A stretch of 10,606 nucleotides of DNA from NCBI GenBank assembly GCA_013214425.1, contig JABSPN010000069.1:1-10606 (forward strand), read 5' to 3'. Positions 5,912 through 10,606 of this stretch are shown here, in pieces. The first letter of the stretch is position 1, and the number at the start of each line of letters is the position of its first letter. A program made the position numbers and the translations under genes. This DNA is from Flavobacteriaceae bacterium. GTDB taxonomy: Bacteria; Bacteroidota; Bacteroidia; Flavobacteriales; Flavobacteriaceae. The notes beneath the pieces are model-generated. The model was not told the DNA's origin. It saw only the letters and a list, made by a program, of their open reading frames with translations, and ran no database searches.

Positions 5912-6503
5912 AGCAGTATTACTATTGTTATCAATTACCTTACTAGGATTACAATCTTGTAAGGAAAAAAATAAAGAAAATCCTACGATCACTACTCCCA
6001 CAAAAGAGAAGGAAATTAATTGTGATACGTACAATAAAGAAAAAGAAGTTTTAGATGACGCTGTGTATAGCTTTGAAAAAGACGCCAGTAAATTTTTAAA
6101 ATACACGAAAGAAAGATCCAATTCATTCTTTTTACGTTTTTTACATCGATATTCTAATGGCAATTACGATTTCTCAGAAATGGTAACAGAAAACTCCATC
6201 AATTCTTACAAGAAAATAAAGAATATCGAATCCCTATATTATACAGAAAACGGAAAATTACTATTCAATTTTAATTCAGAGTATTATACCTGTATGTATT
6301 CTAATTTTTCTCCTGAAATAAAAACTGTTTTTGATCAATTAGAAGAGTCTGGATACCTGAACACCGATTTCACTGCAAAATCGCTAAATAGCCAGGATCA
6401 ATCTGTTGTTGATAATGAGTATATAAAATCTTTTATTGTGATGGCTATTTACTATCCTACAATTGTCAATAATAGCGTTAAAGTACCTGTTAACTTAAAT
6501 TAA
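5904..6503 (+). CDS. lipoprotein of unknown function, paralog of the next gene
   Basis: A 199-residue lipoprotein with signal peptide 1-18 and lipobox GLQSC (Cys19). The highly charged Lys/Glu linker that follows could be a Bacteroidota lipoprotein-export signal, which would place the protein on the outer membrane. The mature domain holds only two further cysteines, Cys40 and Cys130. The next gene product has cysteines at 40 and 131 in the same contexts: NC followed 14-15 residues later by YSFE-x-D, MV-T/S-xx-S/T-I/L-N near position 94, C followed by IKT 9-10 residues later, and a C-terminal K-S/T-F/Y-xx-A-x-YY block. The two are therefore paralogs, possibly with a disulfide each. No known domain is recognised. 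The gene overlaps mutA by 8 nt and is followed after 8 nt by its paralog, so it belongs to the mut operon. Confidence 0.75.
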   Translation: MNKAVLLLLSITLLGLQSCKEKNKENPTITTPTKEKEINCDTYNKEKEVLDDAVYSFEKDASKFLKYTKERSNSFFLRFLHRYSNGNYDFSEMVTENSINSYKKIKNIESLYYTENGKLLFNFNSEYYTCMYSNFSPEIKTVFDQLEESGYLNTDFTAKSLNSQDQSVVDNEYIKSFIVMAIYYPTIVNNSVKVPVNLN

Positions 6504-6511
6504 AAATTACT

Positions 6512-7210
6512 ATGAAAACCAAAATCTCAATTTTATTACTATTAGCTACAGCTTTTATTAGCTGTAAAAATGAAAAGAAAGAAGACGAAATAGATTATAA
6601 ATTCGCCGACAAACCGATGATTTTTAATTGCCCTAGTTTAGAGCATGCAAAACTATTCAATGAAGCTTTTTACAGTTTTGAAGAGGATTTAAAAAATCAA
6701 TACCTTAAAGATGATCCCAATCAAAGAATAGAAAGAGCCTACGGTTACCTGGTCCCCAGACACACTAACGATAGAGTTAAATTAATTCCGTCTATGGTTT
6801 CGAAACATACACTTAATATATTCGAAGAATTAAAAAAAACTGGGATTTTTGATCCAAACAATACAGTTACTCATTTAAAACATGACACGGCAATAGTAGA
6901 ATGTTTGTCTTTTAATATTGCCAATCAGCAAATTAAAACAACTTATTCTGCACTAAAACAAACAAATAGTTTAAGACCCAGTTTAATTGCATCAGCAGCT
7001 ATAGGAGTTGGCAATTCTGCCTATATGGACCCACATTTAAAGACCTATTTTGCTTTAGCATTTTACTATGCAAAATTATATGATGTAGATCACTCGAGAC
7101 TTCCAGCAAACATGGAAAACCCAGAAGATCTTAAGAAAATTGACCTGAACAGCCTTCAGAATACTGGTGGAGCACCATCAGCAGGAGGATCAAAAACAAA
7201 CAATCAATAA
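6512..7210 (+). CDS. lipoprotein of unknown function, paralog of the preceding gene
   Basis: A 232-residue lipoprotein with signal peptide 1-17 and lipobox FISC (Cys18). The linker KNEKKEDEIDYK resembles the charged export signals that send Bacteroidota lipoproteins to the cell surface (inference). The mature domain shares with the upstream gene the paired cysteines (40 and 131), YSFEED (54-59), the SMVSKHTLN segment (94-102), the IKT motif (141-143) and the block LKTYFALAFYY (176-186). It has an extra loop with SLIASAAIGVGNSAYMDP (157-174) and a Gly/Ser/Asn-rich C-terminal tail after residue 215, both lacking in the shorter paralog. There is no catalytic motif and no recognised family. The start is 8 nt after the previous stop, and mutB starts 2 nt after this gene ends, so co-expression with the mutase is very likely. 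Confidence 0.75.
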   Translation: MKTKISILLLLATAFISCKNEKKEDEIDYKFADKPMIFNCPSLEHAKLFNEAFYSFEEDLKNQYLKDDPNQRIERAYGYLVPRHTNDRVKLIPSMVSKHTLNIFEELKKTGIFDPNNTVTHLKHDTAIVECLSFNIANQQIKTTYSALKQTNSLRPSLIASAAIGVGNSAYMDPHLKTYFALAFYYAKLYDVDHSRLPANMENPEDLKKIDLNSLQNTGGAPSAGGSKTNNQ

Positions 7211-7212
7211 AC

Positions 7213-9351
7213 ATGGCTAGAAAAGACCTGCAACACTTAGATTTAGCGAGTCTAAATCATCAAACAGATAGCTCTAAAGAAAATTTCAATACGTTCACAA
7301 CTGCTGAAGACATTGAAATTAAAAGCAAATACTCTCCAGAAGATATTGTGAATCTTGAGCATCTTAACTTTGTTGCAGGAATTGCTCCTAATTTAAGAGG
7401 CCCCTATTCAACCATGTATGTGAGAAGACCTTGGACTATACGTCAGTATGCAGGTTTCTCTACCGCCGAAGAATCCAATGCTTTCTATAGAAGAAATTTA
7501 GCCGCAGGTCAAAAAGGTTTATCAGTAGCATTTGATTTAGCCACTCATAGAGGTTATGATTCAGACCACGAACGTGTGGTTGGTGATGTCGGAAAAGCTG
7601 GTGTTGCTATTGATTCTGTAGAAGACATGAAAATTCTATTCGATCAGATACCACTCGACAAGATGTCTGTTTCGATGACAATGAATGGAGCTGTTCTTCC
7701 TATTATGGCTTTCTATATTGTTGCTGCTGAAGAACAAGGCGTTGCAGTAGAAGCACTTGCAGGTACCATTCAAAATGACATCCTTAAAGAGTTCATGGTC
7801 AGGAATACCTATATTTATCCGCCAGAGCCTTCCATGAAAATCATTTCTGATATTTTTGAATACACTTCGGCAAAAATGCCTAAATTCAATTCTATCAGTA
7901 TTTCAGGATATCATATGCAGGAGGCTGGCGCAACCTGTGATATAGAATTGGCCTATACACTGGCTGACGGACTTGAATACATCAGAAAAGGACTGGCAGC
8001 AGGAATGGATATTGACACCTTTGCTCCTCGCCTATCTTTTTTCTGGGCTATTGGAATGAATCACTTTATGGAAATTGCCAAAATGAGAGCAGCCAGAATG
8101 CTGTGGGCAAAGCTTGTGAAACAATTCAATCCTAAAAATCCGAAATCATTAGCTTTAAGAACTCATTGTCAAACAAGTGGTTGGAGTTTAACTGAACAAG
8201 ACCCTTTTAACAATGTGGCCAGAACTTGTATTGAAGCAGCCGCTGCAGCATTTGGTGGAACACAAAGTTTGCATACCAACGCATTAGATGAGGCCATTGC
8301 CTTGCCTACAGATTTTTCAGCAAGAATAGCTAGAAATACTCAAATTTATTTACAGGAAGAAACTCATATCACCAAAACAGTAGATCCTTGGGCAGGAAGT
8401 TATTATGTTGAAAAACTAACACATGACATTGCTCAAAAGGCCTGGAAACTTATTCAAGAGGTTGAAGATTTAGGAGGGATGACAAAAGCTATCGAAGCTG
8501 GTATTCCGAAAATGAGAATTGAAGAAGCTGCTGCTAGAAAACAAGCCAGAATAGACTCCGGACAAGACATTATTGTAGGAGTAAATAAATACCGACTGGA
8601 AAAAGAAGATCCGCTTCACATTTTAGAAGTAGACAATACTTTGGTTAGAAAGTCTCAAATAGAGCGCCTTGAAAAAATAAAAAGCGAACGTAACAACGAC
8701 AAAGTAGCGATTTACTTAAAAAACTTAACGCAGGCTGCTCGATCAAGAGATAAAAATTTATTAGCTTTAGCAGTAGAAGCAGCAAGAGAAAGAGCTACAT
8801 TAGGAGAAATTTCAGATGCTCTGGAAGAAGCTTTTGGCAGATATAAAGCAGATATTAAATCATTTACTGGTGTGTATAGCAAGGAAATTAAAAACGATGA
8901 AGCTTTTGAAAAAGCTAAGCAATTAGCAGATCAATTTGCTGAAATTGATGGAAGAAGACCCCGAATTATGATTGCAAAAATGGGACAGGATGGTCATGAC
9001 AGAGGCGCTAAAGTAGTCGCCACTGGTTATGCTGATGTTGGTTTTGATGTCGACATTGGTCCGTTATTCCAAACTCCTAAGGAAGCTGCCAAGCAAGCTA
9101 TTGAGAACGACGTACACATTTTAGGTGTTTCTTCATTAGCTGCTGGTCACAAAACCTTAGTCCCTGAAGTAATCAAGGAGTTAAAAGCCTATGGTAGAGA
9201 AGACATCATGGTTATTGTAGGAGGAGTAATTCCACATCAGGATTATGAATTTTTATTCGAAGCCGAGGCTGTAGCGATTTTTGGACCTGGAACAAAAATA
9301 AGTGAAGCAGCGATACAAATTCTCGAAATTTTAATTGAAGTAAATTCTTAA
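7213..9351 (+). CDS. mutB: methylmalonyl-CoA mutase large (alpha) subunit (MutB/ScpA)
   Basis: The 712-residue catalytic subunit of adenosylcobalamin-dependent methylmalonyl-CoA mutase (EC 5.4.99.2), interconverting succinyl-CoA and (R)-methylmalonyl-CoA in the cytosol. The CoA-binding TIM barrel covers about residues 40-560. RPWTIRQYAG (72-81) contains Tyr79, the counterpart of catalytic Tyr89 of the Propionibacterium enzyme. Arg197 in FMVRNTY and His234 in SGYHMQEAG correspond to its Arg207 and His244, all with a constant offset of 10. The C-terminal cobalamin domain (about 580-712) has DGHDRG (593-598), i.e. DxHxxG with the cobalt-ligating His595, then SSLAAGH (640-646) and the GG-VIP loop (670-674). 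It is complete and expected to be active. It is the last gene of the operon, separated from its partner mutA by two lipoprotein genes. The family is also annotated as scpA. Confidence 0.97.
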   Translation: MARKDLQHLDLASLNHQTDSSKENFNTFTTAEDIEIKSKYSPEDIVNLEHLNFVAGIAPNLRGPYSTMYVRRPWTIRQYAGFSTAEESNAFYRRNLAAGQKGLSVAFDLATHRGYDSDHERVVGDVGKAGVAIDSVEDMKILFDQIPLDKMSVSMTMNGAVLPIMAFYIVAAEEQGVAVEALAGTIQNDILKEFMVRNTYIYPPEPSMKIISDIFEYTSAKMPKFNSISISGYHMQEAGATCDIELAYTLADGLEYIRKGLAAGMDIDTFAPRLSFFWAIGMNHFMEIAKMRAARMLWAKLVKQFNPKNPKSLALRTHCQTSGWSLTEQDPFNNVARTCIEAAAAAFGGTQSLHTNALDEAIALPTDFSARIARNTQIYLQEETHITKTVDPWAGSYYVEKLTHDIAQKAWKLIQEVEDLGGMTKAIEAGIPKMRIEEAAARKQARIDSGQDIIVGVNKYRLEKEDPLHILEVDNTLVRKSQIERLEKIKSERNNDKVAIYLKNLTQAARSRDKNLLALAVEAARERATLGEISDALEEAFGRYKADIKSFTGVYSKEIKNDEAFEKAKQLADQFAEIDGRRPRIMIAKMGQDGHDRGAKVVATGYADVGFDVDIGPLFQTPKEAAKQAIENDVHILGVSSLAAGHKTLVPEVIKELKAYGREDIMVIVGGVIPHQDYEFLFEAEAVAIFGPGTKISEAAIQILEILIEVNS

Positions 9352-9385
9352 TTTGTACAAAAGAAATAGGGTAATTTGCAAAAGC

Positions 9386-9431
9386 TAATCACCTTTAATC
9401 ACCCTCATATCAACAAATTATTTTGTTGATA
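9386..9431. promoter_or_regulatory. direct repeats and palindrome upstream of parA (candidate operator)
   Basis: Two copies of TAATCACC (9386-9393 and 9396-9403) are spaced exactly 10 bp apart, one helical turn. They are followed by a perfect 10-bp inverted repeat TATCAACAAA/TTTGTTGATA (9408-9417 with 9422-9431, loop TTAT). The stem has no U-tract on either strand, so it is a poor terminator for mutB. The arrangement fits a protein-binding site in the 142-nt gap before parA. It does not match the parS consensus TGTTTCACGTGAAACA. Function is an inference. Confidence 0.35.
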
Positions 9432-9493
9432 AATTCCACTTTTAAAACCCATATAAAATCGTATTTTTACCAATCGTAATCAATTCGGGATAA

Positions 9494-10255
9494 ATGGGAA
9501 AAATCATCGCAATCGCTAACCAAAAGGGAGGAGTTGGAAAAACAACCACCTCTGTAAACCTTGCTGCTGCATTAGGAATTTTAGAAAAGAAAGTACTGCT
9601 AATTGATGCAGATCCTCAGGCAAATGCTACTTCTGGTTTAGGAATCGATGTAGAAACAGTAACTAACGGAACGTACCAAGTGTTAGAACACACTACTACT
9701 GCTCAGAACGCTACTATTCCAAGTAACACTCCCAACCTGAATGTTATCCCTGCTCATATTGACTTAGTTGCTATTGAAATTGAGTTGGTCGATAAAGACC
9801 ATCGCGAATACATGCTTAAAAAAGCTATTGAAGATGCGAAAGATGATTACGACTATGTATTAATAGATTGTGCGCCTTCATTAGGTTTATTAACGCTGAA
9901 TGCTTTGACTGCTGCAGATAGTGTTATTATTCCAATACAATGTGAATATTTTGCTTTGGAAGGTTTAGGTAAGTTGTTAAATACAGTTAAAAGTGTACAA
10001 AAAATTCATAATCCTGATTTAGATATTGAGGGATTATTATTAACTATGTACGATTCTCGTTTACGCTTGTCTAATCAAGTTGTTGAAGAAGTTCAAAAAC
10101 ACTTTAACGACATGGTTTTTCAAACCATTATTCAGCGTAATGTTAAACTCAGTGAAGCTCCTAGTTATGGTGAAAACATCATCACCTATGACGCCTCAAG
10201 TAAAGGAGCAGAAAATTACTTAAGCTTAGCGCAGGAAATCATTCAAAAAAATTAA
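9494..10255 (+). CDS. parA: chromosome partitioning ATPase ParA (Soj)
   Basis: A 253-residue cytosolic Walker-type ATPase that binds nucleoid DNA as an ATP dimer and, with ParB bound to parS, drives origin segregation. The deviant Walker A motif KGGVGKTTT is at residues 11-19, with the signature Lys11. The Walker A' motif LLIDADPQAN is at 35-44, and the Walker B strand YVLIDCAPSLGLLTLNAL starts near residue 120. Length and the absence of an N-terminal HTH extension match chromosomal Soj rather than plasmid P1/F-type ParA. IIQRNVKLSEAPSYG in the C-terminal third is typical of the family. The gene starts a new unit 142 nt after mutB and is followed after 10 nt by parB. No exact promoter match is seen; TATTTTTA (9462-9469) is a weak -7 candidate. 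Confidence 0.96.
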   Translation: MGKIIAIANQKGGVGKTTTSVNLAAALGILEKKVLLIDADPQANATSGLGIDVETVTNGTYQVLEHTTTAQNATIPSNTPNLNVIPAHIDLVAIEIELVDKDHREYMLKKAIEDAKDDYDYVLIDCAPSLGLLTLNALTAADSVIIPIQCEYFALEGLGKLLNTVKSVQKIHNPDLDIEGLLLTMYDSRLRLSNQVVEEVQKHFNDMVFQTIIQRNVKLSEAPSYGENIITYDASSKGAENYLSLAQEIIQKN

Positions 10256-10265
10256 TTAGGAATCT

Positions 10266-10606
10266 ATGGCAAAGGCAACAAAAAGACAAGCAATGGGAAG
10301 AGGATTATCTGCCCTTTTAAAAGATCCTAAAAATGATATCGCTTCTGTAAATGATAAAAATGCTGATAAGGTTATCGGTAATATTGTTGAATTGGAATTA
10401 TCCTCTATTGAGGTTAACCCATTTCAACCAAGAACTAGCTTTAATGAAGAAGCGCTTCAGGAATTAGCTTCATCAATAAAAGAATTAGGTGTCATACAAC
10501 CTATTACTGTTAGAAAGCTAAGTTTTGACAAATATCAATAAGTTTCAGGAGAAAGACGTTTTAGAGCAGCTACCATTGCAGGTTTAAAAACAATAGGTGT
10601 CATTGT
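10266..10606 (+). pseudogene. parB: chromosome partitioning protein ParB, interrupted by in-frame TAA and cut by the window end
   Basis: The N-terminal part of a ParB/Spo0J CTPase. Residues 10-19 (MGRGLSALLK) are the conserved start of ParB. VELELSSIEVNPFQPR (41-56) and LASSIKELGVIQPITVR (67-83) belong to the ParB/Srx nucleotide-binding domain. After KYQ (91) the frame meets TAA at 10539-10541 and then continues without shift as VSGERRFRAATIAGLK, the highly conserved GERRxRA box. Homologs have Leu or Ile at this spot, and TTA (Leu) becomes TAA by one base change. The gene is therefore either a recent nonsense mutant, a sequencing error, or needs read-through. As written the product would be 91 residues without the GERR box, HTH or dimerisation domain. 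Homology of the fragment is certain; true loss of the gene is not. It follows parA by 10 nt. Confidence 0.88.

Noticed and set aside
5737..6163. Two minus-strand open frames antisense to mutA and the first lipoprotein gene
   Set aside because: Phe/Ser/Leu-rich translations are what antisense frames of Lys/Glu-rich genes produce; the plus-strand genes have clear signal peptide and family features.
9408..9431. The palindrome after mutB read as a rho-independent terminator or as parS
   Set aside because: No U-tract follows on either strand, the stem is almost all A/T, and the sequence does not resemble the parS consensus.
10266..10606. Reading the parB TAA as a reassigned (sense) codon
   Set aside because: TAA serves as the normal stop for udk, parA, mutB and most other genes in the window, so code change is excluded.

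Overview
The window looks like chromosomal DNA of a member of the Bacteroidota, most likely family Flavobacteriaceae. It is AT-rich. Genes lack Shine-Dalgarno sites. Two promoters match the Bacteroidota TTG / TAnnTTTG type. Lipoprotein signal peptides are frequent, and the protein sequences (Udk, DivIC, a two-subunit methylmalonyl-CoA mutase, ParA/ParB) read as flavobacterial. Genus cannot be fixed from the sequence alone.

Layout. (1) 53-948: a short spermidine-synthase-like SAM-binding protein, with the C-terminal stump of an IS3-type transposase directly abutting its stop codon; the gap to 1173 holds hairpins and a possible IS end. (2) 1174-2500, minus strand: a two-gene unit, a lipoprotein followed by an outer-membrane beta-barrel protein, overlapping by 17 nt. 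(3) 2501-3433: about 930 nt without a convincing gene. Its left part is plain AT-rich DNA. Its right part holds a hairpin-rich segment and three degenerate copies of a repeat whose core is an intrinsic-terminator hairpin, plus a decayed look-alike of the tRNA-Pro 3' end. (4) 3434-3508, minus strand: tRNA-Pro(UGG), divergent from the next operon. (5) 3619-9351: a tightly packed six-gene operon, udk, divIC, mutA, two paralogous lipoproteins, mutB, in which every junction is an overlap or a gap of 8 nt or less. (6) 9494 to the end: parA and the beginning of parB; parB carries an in-frame TAA just before its conserved GERR motif.

How the genes work together. MutA and MutB should form the cobalamin-dependent methylmalonyl-CoA mutase heterodimer that interconverts succinyl-CoA and methylmalonyl-CoA; MutB carries the active site and the B12 domain. 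Udk is pyrimidine salvage, DivIC is a divisome protein, and ParA/ParB are chromosome segregation. The two lipoproteins between mutA and mutB are of unknown function and are clearly related to each other. The points most worth a second look are the parB stop codon, the nested lipoprotein pair, and the tRNA-linked repeat and terminator cluster.
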